Source: Deferribacter autotrophicus (lineage in GTDB: Bacteria > Chrysiogenota > Deferribacteres > Deferribacterales > Deferribacteraceae). From it: a DNA stretch of 64,000 bases. The notes beneath the pieces are model-generated. The model was given only the letters and a program-made list of their open reading frames with translations. It was not told the DNA's origin and searched no databases. This document shows positions 54,157 through 64,000 of the stretch, piece by piece. The stretch is from positions 62,001-126,000 of the forward strand of contig NZ_VFJB01000010.1 in the NCBI RefSeq assembly GCF_008362905.1, written 5' to 3'. The position numbers and the translations under genes are program-made. Each line of letters begins with the position of its first letter. Positions within the stretch are counted from its first letter, which is position 1.

Positions 54157-55590
54157 CTATCTCTTTCTGAATTTTTTCAGTATACCAAAACCTTTCTGTT
54201 TTGCTTTAGCATAAAGTATTCCATCATCCCCCTTAAAAACATCAAGACTCATCCCAATCTTAGGGGATTTTTTGTCCACGTATCTTGCCAAAAACTTTTT
54301 CTGCTTTCTCTTTACCATAATAAGATCTAATGGTGCTTCAACACCTTCTGGAGTTACGTACAATCTTGTAAATGAGTGAATTCTAGGTGTCTTACTTAAC
54401 CTTTCTTTTTTAACCCGATTATTTTTTGACAAATTGTATTGAGATTTTACAGTTTTACTTCTTCTTTTCAAGATTATTACAAAGTTATTAGTGGCAATTC
54501 CTCCTATACTTTGAGTCAATGCCACATCACATCTAGATGGGGTTATTTCATCAGAATAATCACCCATCATTATCCTAAAAACTTCTACTACTTGTGCTAA
54601 TCCTGAAGCACCCACCGGATGCCCTCTCGATTTTAAACCTCCAGAAATATTGACTGGCAATAATCCGTTGTGATACCCCTGTTTCTCATCATAAAACTTT
54701 AATATCTTATCCCTTGGAACCAATCCGATGTCTACAAGTCCGGTAATTTCAAACGGAGTAAAGGCATCATGAATCTCAGCAAATTCAATATCTTTAGGAG
54801 ATATATCAGACATTTTAAAAGCCTGATTTGCCGCAACTTTTGTAGATTCAAATGAAGTAATTATACTCCTCTCACTAAGTGCTTGTCTATCTGTTCCCTG
54901 ACCAACACCTAATACTTCCACTTCCCCCTTTTCACTGGAAAGGTAAATGACAGCAGCCCCATCACTTATCGGCGCACAATCATATAGACATAATGGAGAA
55001 GAAATCATTTTGCTGTTACTGTATGTTTCAAAATCAATCTCCTTTTTAAAATGTGCAAAAACATTAAATTTGCCGTAAAAATGATTCTTCTCTGCCACAG
55101 CAAAAAGCAGCTTTTTCAAATCTTCCTTTTTCAATTTATTTTCATAGGCAAACCTGGTTGTCACAAGAGCTGCAAGAGCAGGCATAGAAGCCCCTGTTTT
55201 CCTTTCAAGGGGATGAATTACTTCCGATAATATTTTTGTAACTTTAGATGTAGGCATATCAGTCATCTTTTCAGCAGCAATAACAAGTACATTTTTATAA
55301 ATACCTGATTTTATAGCCGAGTACGCATAATACAAAACAGCAGCTCCTGTGGAAGATGCTGTCTCAATCCTTACTGCAGGTATTTTATAAAGTCCGAGTT
55401 TATCTGTTATATAAGAAGCAATATTTCCTACACCTGTAAACTCTTCAGGATTCATAAGACCTATAAAAAGGGCATCCACATCTGTTACATCCACATTCAA
55501 ATTGTAAACAGCTTCTTTAATTAGATTTATGATATTTTTTTTAGAGTTACCAAAATGACTTAATGCCGCTTTATAAATATAGACTGACAT
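54157..55590 (-). CDS. SCP2/thiolase-like protein lacking the nucleophilic cysteine
   Basis: A 477-residue thiolase-fold protein. The N-terminal part resembles SCP-x-type acyl-CoA thiolases (IPAVRIETASSTGAAVLYYAYSAIKSG), but the position normally held by the reactive Cys in the ENACASG-type motif is Ser79. The GHPVGASG His motif and a FAEIHDAFTPFE block are intact. An extra C-terminal segment of about 90 residues (after residue 385) is basic and ends in a beta-rich part that may be OB-fold-like. The ATG at 55590 follows GGGGGAG; the upstream TTG is less likely. It may bind acyl-CoA without standard thiolysis. No partner gene is adjacent. Confidence 0.72.
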   Translation of the reverse strand: MSVYIYKAALSHFGNSKKNIINLIKEAVYNLNVDVTDVDALFIGLMNPEEFTGVGNIASYITDKLGLYKIPAVRIETASSTGAAVLYYAYSAIKSGIYKNVLVIAAEKMTDMPTSKVTKILSEVIHPLERKTGASMPALAALVTTRFAYENKLKKEDLKKLLFAVAEKNHFYGKFNVFAHFKKEIDFETYSNSKMISSPLCLYDCAPISDGAAVIYLSSEKGEVEVLGVGQGTDRQALSERSIITSFESTKVAANQAFKMSDISPKDIEFAEIHDAFTPFEITGLVDIGLVPRDKILKFYDEKQGYHNGLLPVNISGGLKSRGHPVGASGLAQVVEVFRIMMGDYSDEITPSRCDVALTQSIGGIATNNFVIILKRRSKTVKSQYNLSKNNRVKKERLSKTPRIHSFTRLYVTPEGVEAPLDLIMVKRKQKKFLARYVDKKSPKIGMSLDVFKGDDGILYAKAKQKGFGILKKFRKR

Positions 55591-55747
55591 ATGACAACTC
55601 CCCCACCAAAAAACCTTAAAAACTTTATATATCAAATTGTTAAAAATTTCTACATATTAGTTATTGAGTATTTATCAATTTTAACTTATAAAGACTCCCG
55701 TATGTATGTAAACATATTGTCTAAAAAACTCTACTTCGAGGGGTAAA

Positions 55748-57403
55748 ATGCATCAGCTTAATGTAGTAGTATTAATCTCCGGTTTAGTAGGTGGCCTCGG
55801 AATGTTTTTGTTTGGTATGAAAATGATGTCCGAAGGCCTCCAAAAAACTGCTGGCAACAGTTTAAGAAAAATCCTGGAAAAGCTTACTTCAAACAGAGTC
55901 ATTGGTACACTTGTGGGGCTTGTGGTCACAGCTATTATTCAGAGTAGCTCTGCCACCACAGTTATGGTAGTAGGATTTGTAAATGCAGGTCTGATGAACC
56001 TTATGCAGGCACTCAGTATTGTTCTCGGTGCAAATATTGGAACAACCGTCACTGCCCAGCTGATCGCCTTTAAAATTAGCAAATTCGCCTTGCCTGCAAT
56101 AGGTATTGGTGCATTCATGCGACTTTTTTCAAAGAAAAAGAAAAGGCAATATTTAGGTGAGATTTTGATAGGTTTTGGCCTTCTCTTTTTAGGATTAGAT
56201 ACAATGAAACATGCCTTTGTTCCATTAAGAGAATTGGAACAGTTTAAAAACGCTTTTATTGTTTTTTCTAAAAATCCTGTATTAGGTGTAATGGCTGGTG
56301 CTCTTCTTACTATGATCGTTCAAAGTAGCTCAGCTACTATAGGTATTACAATAGCCCTTGCCACCACCGGTTTAATAGATTTTTACGGAGCCGCATCATT
56401 GATTCTTGGTGAAAACATAGGTACCACCATCACTGCAAATCTTGCGGCTATTGGTACAAATTCTACGGCAAAAAAAGCAGCTCTTGGTCATTTGCTCTTT
56501 AATATTTTCGGTGTTTTATACATGCTAATTTTCTTAAAATATTTTGTTCATTTTATCGATATCATAACTCCAGGAAATCCGGACTTTATTGCTGCTGATG
56601 GTTCTAAACCATACATAGCAAGACATATGGCTAATATTCATACAATGTTCAATATTATCAATACCATAATATTTCTACCTTTTCTTCATATTCTTGCAAA
56701 AATATGCGATAAATTAATAAAATCGGATGACGCCGAAGAAGCTTATAAACTGGTTTATATTGATGATAGATTAATAGAAACTCCACCTATCGCAGTTGCT
56801 CAAGCTCGTAAAGAAACTGAAAGGATGAGCCAAATTGCCCTTGATATGTTAAAGCTCTCCAAAGAAGCTTTTAATAAACGAGATTTAAAAATAATTAATG
56901 AAATTTATAAAATGGAAGAAAAGGTTGATTTGTTGGAAAGGGACATTTCACAATTCCTTGTAAAACTTTTCCAAAAACCGATCAGTGAAGCAAATTCTCA
57001 GGTTATAAACAACATCTTACATGTTTTACATGATATTGAAAAAATTGCAGATCACGCAGAAAATATCGGCAAATTTATGGAAAGATGCATTGAGCAAAAC
57101 ATAACATTTTCTAAACAGGCAATGGATGAAGCTAATCAACTCTTTGATGTGGTTATAAGATTCTGTTCTTACGTTTTTGAAGAATACAACAGTGGTGATC
57201 TACCAAAACAGATTGATACCGAAGATGAAAACCTTATAGATCAGCTTAGAAAAGAATTTAAAAATAACCATATGCAAAGACTTAACGAAGGTGCATGTAG
57301 TGTAAAAGCAGGTATTATGTACGTAGATATTTTAAACAATCTGGAAAAAGCAGGAGACCATGCTTTTAATATTGCACAAGTTATTATGGGTATCACTAAA
57401 TGA
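55748..57403 (+). CDS. Na/phosphate cotransporter family protein with PhoU-like tail
   Basis: A 551-residue NptA/YjbB-type transporter. Two inverted copies of the QSSSATT motif lie in the membrane part (IIQSSSATTVMVVG near 58; IVQSSSATIGITIA near 195), with about eight helices over residues 1-315. The C-terminal 220 residues are helical and PhoU-like (MSQIALDMLKLSKEAF; LHDIEKIADHAENIGKFMER; LNNLEKAGDHAFNIAQ). It probably exports or imports phosphate with sodium under PhoU-type control. CGAGGGGTAAA precedes the ATG. It overlaps the Ppx/GppA gene by four bases. Confidence 0.88.
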   Translation: MHQLNVVVLISGLVGGLGMFLFGMKMMSEGLQKTAGNSLRKILEKLTSNRVIGTLVGLVVTAIIQSSSATTVMVVGFVNAGLMNLMQALSIVLGANIGTTVTAQLIAFKISKFALPAIGIGAFMRLFSKKKKRQYLGEILIGFGLLFLGLDTMKHAFVPLRELEQFKNAFIVFSKNPVLGVMAGALLTMIVQSSSATIGITIALATTGLIDFYGAASLILGENIGTTITANLAAIGTNSTAKKAALGHLLFNIFGVLYMLIFLKYFVHFIDIITPGNPDFIAADGSKPYIARHMANIHTMFNIINTIIFLPFLHILAKICDKLIKSDDAEEAYKLVYIDDRLIETPPIAVAQARKETERMSQIALDMLKLSKEAFNKRDLKIINEIYKMEEKVDLLERDISQFLVKLFQKPISEANSQVINNILHVLHDIEKIADHAENIGKFMERCIEQNITFSKQAMDEANQLFDVVIRFCSYVFEEYNSGDLPKQIDTEDENLIDQLRKEFKNNHMQRLNEGACSVKAGIMYVDILNNLEKAGDHAFNIAQVIMGITK

Positions 57404-58308
57404 GAGCAGCCGGTATTGATATTGGCACAAATACTATTAGGCTTATTATTGCTGATATAAAAGACAGCAAAATCGACAGAATAATTTACCAAGATAGAAA
57501 AATAACAAGACTTGGGGAAGGTATTATCCATACTAACGAACTGGATGAACAAGCCATTTTAAGAACTATTTTAGCATTAAAAACATTCAAAGAGACAATA
57601 GACCATTTTTTTATAAACAAATATTATGCAGTAGCAACAAGCGCTGTAAGAGAAGCAAAAAACGGTAACAAATTTATAAAGCTTTGCAATGAAATTGGCT
57701 TAAATGTCGATATAATAGATGGTAACGAAGAAGCAAAACTTATTTATTTGGGAGTTACGTCATCTTTAGATATCGATAATAAAAACCCTTTAATTTTTGA
57801 TATAGGAGGAGGTTCCACAGAGTTTATCCTCAATAAAGACGACAAAATAAATTACAAAAGTATTAAACTCGGTGTAGTAAAACTTGCTGATGAGATAAAC
57901 TTCTTTGATATAATAACAGATGAGGTTATTGAAAAAACAAATTCAATTATTGAAAATAAATTGAATGAGATCCCTTTCTTGAAAGAAGCCGACACTCTTA
58001 TAGCAACAGCCGGCACTCCAACCACTTTAGCAGCAATCGATTTGGAGCTTGAAGATTATGATTACAGAAAAGTCCATGGTTATGAGTTAACCAAAGAAGA
58101 GATTCTGAATATTTTCGAAAAATTAAGATCTATGACCTCCAAAGAGAGAAAAGAAATCAAAGGGCTTGAAGAAGGCAGAGAAGACCTTATTATCCCTGGC
58201 ACCCTTATAATACTCAAAATAATGGAACTTACAGGTTGTGAAAAGTTAATTGTAAGTGATTTTGGGTTGAGGGAAGGTATAGTAATCCATGCAGCAACAG
58301 TTAATTAG
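57400..58308 (+). CDS. Ppx/GppA family phosphatase
   Basis: A 302-residue member of the exopolyphosphatase/guanosine pentaphosphatase family, with the ASKHA fold: AAGIDIGTNTIRLIIADI at the start, ATSAVREAKNG, IFDIGGGSTEFIL and TAGTPTTLAAIDL. It is of the short type (no C-terminal HD domain). Substrate is either inorganic polyphosphate or pppGpp; the neighbouring phosphate transporter favours a phosphate-balance role. The start ATGA overlaps the transporter stop, and the DUF445 gene overlaps its 3' end by 20 bases. Confidence 0.88.
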   Translation: MRAAGIDIGTNTIRLIIADIKDSKIDRIIYQDRKITRLGEGIIHTNELDEQAILRTILALKTFKETIDHFFINKYYAVATSAVREAKNGNKFIKLCNEIGLNVDIIDGNEEAKLIYLGVTSSLDIDNKNPLIFDIGGGSTEFILNKDDKINYKSIKLGVVKLADEINFFDIITDEVIEKTNSIIENKLNEIPFLKEADTLIATAGTPTTLAAIDLELEDYDYRKVHGYELTKEEILNIFEKLRSMTSKERKEIKGLEEGREDLIIPGTLIILKIMELTGCEKLIVSDFGLREGIVIHAATVN

Positions 58309-59800
58309 CCTCTTCACTACCCCACTTCTTACAGGATTTGTTGGTTATTTTACAAACTATCTTGCCATAAAAATGCTCTTTAGACCCTATAAAAAAAGAT
58401 GGTATTCTTTTGGTTGGCAAGGCGTTATTCCCAAAAATAGGAAAAAATTAGCCTCTGAAATAGGTAAACTTGTAGGTGAAGAATTAATCACGGAAGAAGA
58501 ACTACAAAAGGCCATTGAATCAGAAAGATTTCAATATGTCTTAGAACACACTGTAAACAATGAAATTAAAAACTTCTTAAAAAAAGATTTTGGCACATTA
58601 GCCGATATAATAGACCGTTTCGGCCTTGATACTGAAAAACTTTTAAAAAGGATTTTTCACTCGGAAAAAACAAAAGAAACTATAAACAAATTGTTAAATA
58701 ACCTTATTAACGGCTTAATCGAAAACCTATCAAATAAAAAAATCAAAGATATAGATACATTAAAACCATTATTACTTAATACAATTAATAATTTGTTTGA
58801 AAACAAAAAAATTAAAGATTACCTGGCCAATGAATTTATCTCACTTATCAATAACTTCATACTTTCAGGTAAAAGTATATCAGATTTGCTCACCACAAAA
58901 CAAAAAGATACCATTATAGAAAAAGGGAAAGAATTTTCGGAAAAATTTCTCAACTTTATTGATAACCTTTTGAAAGATGAAAAAATCAAAAAAAATATTG
59001 CTAAAAGAATTATTGAAATAAAAAATCAGTATTTTGGTGAAGGCTTTTTTGATCAGTTAAAATTGGGTGTTTTGAATATTTTTCTCAACGAAGATACGAT
59101 AAATGAACTTGTATCAAATGAGTTGCCAAAAATAATATATTCAATCAAAAATGATAAAGAGATAAAAGAAAAAATTGACAATATCATCGAAGAAAAGATA
59201 GAGCAGTTTTTATCAACACCTATTTACAAACATGCTGAAAAAATAGGTATAGAAAACCTATACGCCACTTACACAAAGTTCATCGATTGGTTTAAAGAGA
59301 GTTTTTTCTCTCATACTTTAAAAAACAAAGTGCATGATAAAGTAGAAGTATTTTTTGAGCAAAATTCAGAATATACTCTCAAAGGAGTTCTAGACTCTTT
59401 TGGATTTAAAATAGAAAATCTGAGCCACATATTTAACAGAACAGATCATTCAGTGGAAAATATAATACACTATATCATAAAAGGTTTTCAAGAAACCTTG
59501 CAAGGTATTAAAATTGATAATCTGTATGATAAAATACCAGAAACCACTTTTGAAAATGTAAAAACTACAATAATAAACAGTATCAACAGTATTTTAAAAT
59601 CAAACATCGACAAAATCGTCTATTCGCTAAACATTGACAAACTTGTTGAAGAAAAAATAAATTCTTTGGACCTTTATAAGCTAGAAAATCTAATTTTCTC
59701 ATTTATGAAAGATCAGTTTAAGTGGATCAACATCTTAGGTTTTGTTTTAGGATTCATTTTCGGTTTTATCCAATCGATAGTCTTATTACTTATTTCATAA
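58289..59800 (+). CDS. DUF445 family membrane protein
   Basis: A 503-residue protein with an N-terminal helix (LFTTPLLTGFVGYFTNYLAIKMLFRPY) and a C-terminal helix (WINILGFVLGFIFGFIQSIVLLLI), typical of the DUF445/YheB family. About 430 residues of helical, Lys/Asn/Ile-rich sequence lie between. The family function is unknown; similar proteins are widespread envelope proteins. It overlaps the Ppx/GppA gene and ends before a terminator, so it is the last gene of a three-gene operon. Confidence 0.85.
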   Translation: MQQQLISLFTTPLLTGFVGYFTNYLAIKMLFRPYKKRWYSFGWQGVIPKNRKKLASEIGKLVGEELITEEELQKAIESERFQYVLEHTVNNEIKNFLKKDFGTLADIIDRFGLDTEKLLKRIFHSEKTKETINKLLNNLINGLIENLSNKKIKDIDTLKPLLLNTINNLFENKKIKDYLANEFISLINNFILSGKSISDLLTTKQKDTIIEKGKEFSEKFLNFIDNLLKDEKIKKNIAKRIIEIKNQYFGEGFFDQLKLGVLNIFLNEDTINELVSNELPKIIYSIKNDKEIKEKIDNIIEEKIEQFLSTPIYKHAEKIGIENLYATYTKFIDWFKESFFSHTLKNKVHDKVEVFFEQNSEYTLKGVLDSFGFKIENLSHIFNRTDHSVENIIHYIIKGFQETLQGIKIDNLYDKIPETTFENVKTTIINSINSILKSNIDKIVYSLNIDKLVEEKINSLDLYKLENLIFSFMKDQFKWINILGFVLGFIFGFIQSIVLLLIS

Positions 59801-59804
59801 AAAA

Positions 59805-59824
59805 AAGGCGGCCTAAGCCGCCTT
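59805..59824. terminator. Shared terminator of convergent operons
   Basis: AAGGCGGC and GCCGCCTT pair around CTAA, with an A-run before and T-rich sequence after. It separates the DUF445 operon from the converging TRAP transporter operon. Confidence 0.88.
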
Positions 59825-59827
59825 ATC

Positions 59828-61108
59828 TTATCTATATATCAGATTTGGTAAAAACAGTGAGATCTGTGGCACGTAGGTAATAATTATCAAACCGATTAGC
59901 AGAGCAAAAAACCACGGCATGGAAGCTCGAATCACTTCCTGAAGATTCATCCCTGATACACCACTTGCCACAAACAGGTTTAACCCTACCGGTGGAGTAA
60001 GCATACCGATTTCCATATTTACTGTAATAATCACACCAAGATGAATCGGATCGATCCCCAATTTAACTGCAGCAGGAAATATAAGTGGTGCCACAATCAT
60101 AATAAGGCTAGATGGCTCCATGAAATTACCACCAATGAGCAACAAAATATTTACGAATATCAAAAATACAACCTTATTAAAATTCATATCGATAATCCAT
60201 TGAGCAAGTGCTTGAGGAATTTGCTGAATAGTTAAGAAATAAGCAAACAACATAGCATTAGCAATAATAAACAGAATCATTGCAGAAGTGGCAGCAGAAG
60301 TCATTATAACCCTAGGAATCATAGACCATTTCAAATCTTTGTATATGAATTTAACCACGAAGAAACCGTAAACAGCAGAAACAGCAGCAGCCTCTGTAGG
60401 AGTAAAAATACCACCATAAATACCACCAATTACGATAACTATTACAAATAATCCCCAGGACGCCTCTTTGAAAGATGACCAAATCTCTTTAAAAGGTGCT
60501 CTTTTTTCTTTCTTAAACCCTGCTCTTCTTGCTGCAATATATGTCACAATCATAAGCATTGTACCCAAAAATACACCAGGAACAAAACCGGCCATAAAAA
60601 GCTTACCAATGGATTGATCTACTGTAACACCGTATACTATCAATACTATAGATGGAGGAATCAAAATACCAAGGGAACCAGCACAAACAATGGAACCCAC
60701 AGAAAATTTTGGAGAATACCCTGCCTGTTGAATTGCTCCAATCATAATAGAACCGATAGCAGCCACAGTTGCAGGAGAAGAACCACTAACAGCAGCAAAA
60801 ATGATACAGGCAAAAATGGCACTCATAGGAAGTCCGCCTGGTAAATGACCAACCACTGCTTTGGCAAATTTAATAATTCTCTCTGCTGCACCACCTTGAG
60901 AAAGAAAATTACCGGCAAGTACAAATAGAGGAATAGCCATCAATGCAAACTTATCTATAGATGTAAACATTTTTTGAGCAATAACCAATGTCGGCTGATC
61001 TGTAAAAATTAACATAGAAATTGTAGTGGAAAGCCCCAGGGAAACGGCTATAGGGATCCCCATTATCAAAAATAGAAATAATAGTCCAAATAATGTAATC
61101 GTAACCAT
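59828..61108 (-). CDS. dctM: TRAP transporter large membrane subunit DctM
   Basis: A 426-residue permease with about 12 helices. It forms the sodium-coupled channel of a tripartite ATP-independent periplasmic transporter. Family blocks are GIPIAVSLGLSTTISML, KFALMAIPLFVLAGNFL, AAVSGSSPATVAAIGSIMI and GSLGILIPPSIVLIVYG. The ATG overlaps the dctQ stop by one base (TGATG), so the subunits are made together. Its substrate is set by DctP, likely a carboxylate. Confidence 0.93.
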   Translation of the reverse strand: MVTITLFGLLFLFLIMGIPIAVSLGLSTTISMLIFTDQPTLVIAQKMFTSIDKFALMAIPLFVLAGNFLSQGGAAERIIKFAKAVVGHLPGGLPMSAIFACIIFAAVSGSSPATVAAIGSIMIGAIQQAGYSPKFSVGSIVCAGSLGILIPPSIVLIVYGVTVDQSIGKLFMAGFVPGVFLGTMLMIVTYIAARRAGFKKEKRAPFKEIWSSFKEASWGLFVIVIVIGGIYGGIFTPTEAAAVSAVYGFFVVKFIYKDLKWSMIPRVIMTSAATSAMILFIIANAMLFAYFLTIQQIPQALAQWIIDMNFNKVVFLIFVNILLLIGGNFMEPSSLIMIVAPLIFPAAVKLGIDPIHLGVIITVNMEIGMLTPPVGLNLFVASGVSGMNLQEVIRASMPWFFALLIGLIIITYVPQISLFLPNLIYR

Positions 61109-61632
61109 CAGTGCTGCTCCTTCATAATCATGTCATAACTAAATTTATCGGAAGGTATTCTAATTGTCGCAATTATCTTTAATAAAACCTGATAAGCCGC
61201 AATAGACATAGTAATTGGTACACAAAGATAAATTATCCAAAAAGGCATATGTAAGTCTATGGATACTTGCTCTAATTCATAATTAAACAGAACAAAATCA
61301 TATCCCCATTTAACTAAGCAACATAGATATATGAAAATTATAACCAATGATATGGTTAAAACAACTTTTGCAACCTTTGGCCTCAATGCCTGAATAACCG
61401 CCGTCACACCTATATGCAAACCTATCTTAAAACCGTATGCTGCACCGAAAAGAGCCGACCATATGAACAGATATGAAGTAAGCTCACCAGCCCAAACCAT
61501 TGATGTATTAAAAATATATCTTAATACCACATTGATAAAAGCTACTAACGTAGCTGCAGCCATCATTACGGTCATTACTGTCATATTCAAATAATCTAAC
61601 CATTTATCCAACAATTTAAAAAGCTTCTTCAT
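61108..61632 (-). CDS. dctQ: TRAP transporter small membrane subunit DctQ
   Basis: A 174-residue membrane protein with four helices. It joins DctP to DctM. Recognisable parts are NVVLRYIFNTSMVWAGELTSYLFIWSALFGAAYGFKIGLHIGV. It follows dctP after 71 bases that include a hairpin, and is coupled to dctM. Confidence 0.9.
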   Translation of the reverse strand: MKKLFKLLDKWLDYLNMTVMTVMMAAATLVAFINVVLRYIFNTSMVWAGELTSYLFIWSALFGAAYGFKIGLHIGVTAVIQALRPKVAKVVLTISLVIIFIYLCCLVKWGYDFVLFNYELEQVSIDLHMPFWIIYLCVPITMSIAAYQVLLKIIATIRIPSDKFSYDMIMKEQH

Positions 61633-61649
61633 ACTTTGCTCTCCCCATA

Positions 61650-61682
61650 AAAATAACCCGGCTTTTAAAAAGCCGGGTTTAC
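61650..61682 (-). terminator. Hairpin between dctP and dctQ
   Basis: AACCCGGCTTTT and AAAAGCCGGGTT form a near-perfect stem. On the minus strand it is followed by TTATTTTTAT. It probably ends part of the transcripts after dctP, giving more binding protein than permease, a common arrangement in transport operons. Confidence 0.82.
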
Positions 61683-61703
61683 TGGTTTAAAAATTTATCT
61701 TCT

Positions 61704-62693
61704 CTATTTTGTATTCAATGCTGCCTCAATGAATTCTTTACCGATTACATCATAGAATTTTGGATAAATTGTCATCATAGTTTTTTTCCAGATAGCTCTT
61801 TCTTCAGGTGTCAACACATGGATTTGAATTCTACCGTACTCTTTAACCTTGTTGTAGTAATATTCATCAAGTTCTTTAGCAAGTTTTCTTTCATACTCGG
61901 TAGCTTCTTTAACTGCATCCATGAACACTTTATCTAAGCCAGCTTTTTTCAATTTTTTCATGAATATTTTATTACTTACAAGCATATAACCAAGATATCC
62001 ATGATAACTTACTGTCAAATATTTTTGCACTTCATAAAACTTCTTTGTATAAAAGTTAGACCATGGGTTTTCAGCACCATCCACTACACCTTGCTGAAGA
62101 GCTGAGTATACTTCAGAGAATGGTAAAACGTGAGGAATAGCACCTATAACCTTAAACTGCTCTTCAAGCACCTTAGAAGACATAATTCTAAACTTGATAC
62201 CTTTTGCGTCTTCAGGCTTGATTATTGGTCTTATACTGTTTGATAATACTTTAAATCCGTTGTCCCAGTAAGCAAGACCTACAAGACCTCTTTTCTCAAC
62301 AAGTTTTAAAATCTTTTCACCATATTCGCTATCCATAAATTTGTGAAGATGTTCTACAGAATCGAAAAGGAATGGAAGGTCAAAAAGCTGTAACTGAGGC
62401 ACAAACCCTGTAAATTTAGAGAAACTTGGACATGCAAGCTGAATAGCATTCATTTTCAATGCTTCAACAGCCTCTCTGTCACCATAAAGAGAAGCATTAG
62501 GATAAACTTCTACTTTAATTTTACCATTTGTTCTTTCTTCAAGAATCTTCTTTAAGTATTCAGCTGCTTTCCCCTTAGGTGTTTCCACAGCAACCACGTG
62601 ACTAAATTTAACCTTAATAGGCTTTGCAAAAACAGGTGTTACTAAAAGACTAACCATAACCAAGATAAAAAAGATGTTTCTTAAAGACTTCAT
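61704..62693 (-). CDS. dctP: TRAP transporter periplasmic solute-binding protein DctP
   Basis: A 329-residue periplasmic protein with a signal peptide of about 23 residues ending at VFA. Family blocks are KVKFSHVVAVETPKGKAAEYLKKILEERTNGKIKVEVYPNASLYGDREAVEALKMNAIQLACPS, LAYWDNGFKVLSN and the ligand-binding Arg in GIKFRIMSS near 170, which clamps a carboxylate. ALQQGVVDGAENPWSNFYTKKFYEVQKY is typical of C4-dicarboxylate and related binders. The exact ligand is not readable. It is the first gene of the operon. Confidence 0.92.
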   Translation of the reverse strand: MKSLRNIFFILVMVSLLVTPVFAKPIKVKFSHVVAVETPKGKAAEYLKKILEERTNGKIKVEVYPNASLYGDREAVEALKMNAIQLACPSFSKFTGFVPQLQLFDLPFLFDSVEHLHKFMDSEYGEKILKLVEKRGLVGLAYWDNGFKVLSNSIRPIIKPEDAKGIKFRIMSSKVLEEQFKVIGAIPHVLPFSEVYSALQQGVVDGAENPWSNFYTKKFYEVQKYLTVSYHGYLGYMLVSNKIFMKKLKKAGLDKVFMDAVKEATEYERKLAKELDEYYYNKVKEYGRIQIHVLTPEERAIWKKTMMTIYPKFYDVIGKEFIEAALNTK

Positions 62694-63038
62694 ACACTAC
62701 CTCCACTTTTTATTGCATTTAAACGCATACTTATAAAAGCAATAATAATGCCAAAACCACAATGTTTAAGCATTGCAGTTTTTATAACGATTTTATGAAA
62801 TAACCCACCTCTTGTTTTTGCAATTTTGCAATATTCATTTTATCATTTTTTAGCACTTAAACTCAAATTATAGACATTTTATCTTTATTATTATATAGTT
62901 ATCTACACATCCAAACGAATTGCATTTTTGCAATATATCTGCAAAAAGTTTTCATTTTTATCTCGCTAAACATTTTTTGATTTGACTTTACCCAAAATTT
63001 CCAGTAAATAAATTATAAAATATTTTAAGAGGTGATGA
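62694..63038. promoter_or_regulatory. Divergent control region of dctP and leuB with TTGCAA words
   Basis: No gene is present. TTGCAATTTTGCAA (near 62818-62831) and ATTGC-ATTTTT-GCAAT (near 62920-62935) are partly symmetric sites that share the TTGCAA half-word. They could be operators of an unknown regulator. AAGAGGTGATGA at the right edge is the leuB ribosome site. Confidence 0.4.

Positions 63039-64000
<962 letters not shown>

Overview
The window is an AT-rich chromosomal segment of what looks like an anaerobic, chemotrophic and possibly thermophilic bacterium. The gene mix fits the Deferribacterota, perhaps a Deferribacter relative: a nickel CO dehydrogenase operon, a multiheme cytochrome, aldehyde:ferredoxin oxidoreductase, TRAP transport, a very large NAD-glutamate dehydrogenase, and an HspR/DnaJ/ClpB heat-shock block. 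This placement is inferred from gene content only; no database search was run.

Region 1 (1-11.7 kb) is accessory DNA. A broken IS21-type istB tail abuts an IS1634-family transposase. Next comes a complete Wadjet (JetABCD / MksBEFG-type) plasmid-defence operon read leftwards as jetA-jetB-jetC-jetD, with a palindromic repeat and a possible extra promoter between jetC and jetD. A divergent gene of unknown function (DUF3843-like at best) follows. A cluster of small inverted-repeat elements closes the island; part of the same cluster recurs at 33.6 kb.

Region 2 (11.7-17.5 kb) is a CO-oxidation module: a PAS-LytTR regulator resembling the CO sensor RcoM, then cooS, cooC, cooF and an FAD/NAD(P) oxidoreductase. 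This order predicts CO oxidation feeding electrons through the ferredoxin-like CooF to NAD(P)+. A tRNA-Gly follows.

Region 3 (17.5-31.8 kb) holds mainly housekeeping and redox genes. There is a leftward group (beta-hydroxyacid dehydrogenase, RidA, unknown protein) and a rightward operon (polyprenyl synthase, AmrS-like radical SAM enzyme, ApbE, NusG-II protein, Gx transporter, Maf, acyl-CoA ligase). A 5'-truncated tetraheme cytochrome follows, carrying two perfect palindromes at its broken end. Then come small secreted/membrane proteins, an iron locus (FTR1, DUF2318 lipoprotein, FtsX-like permease, LolD-like ATPase), and a frameshifted secreted-protein gene.

Region 4 (31.8-34.1 kb) is an RNA region: tmRNA next to smpB, a tRNA operon (Lys-Glu-Val-Asp) with a recognisable promoter and terminator, the second copy of the mini-element cluster, and tRNA-Leu.

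Region 5 (34.3-47.1 kb) has a large hybrid sensor kinase, a fused 3-oxoacid CoA-transferase coupled to aldehyde:ferredoxin oxidoreductase, an ABC-class ATPase, and the 1562-residue glutamate dehydrogenase.

Region 6 (47.2-54.0 kb) is stress-related: a Nudix hydrolase that seems to need a CTG start, a phasin-like protein, a sigma-70 factor, ClpB, HspR, DnaJ and Hsp20, with a HspR (HAIR)-like operator over the hsp20 promoter.

Region 7 (54.1-64 kb) holds a thiolase-like protein lacking the nucleophilic cysteine, a Na/phosphate cotransporter-Ppx/GppA-DUF445 operon, a TRAP transporter (dctP-dctQ-dctM), and the start of leuB running off the end.

The most notable points are the Wadjet locus with its divergent partner gene, the CO-sensing/CODH module, the recurring composite mini-elements, and the paired palindromes at the broken cytochrome.
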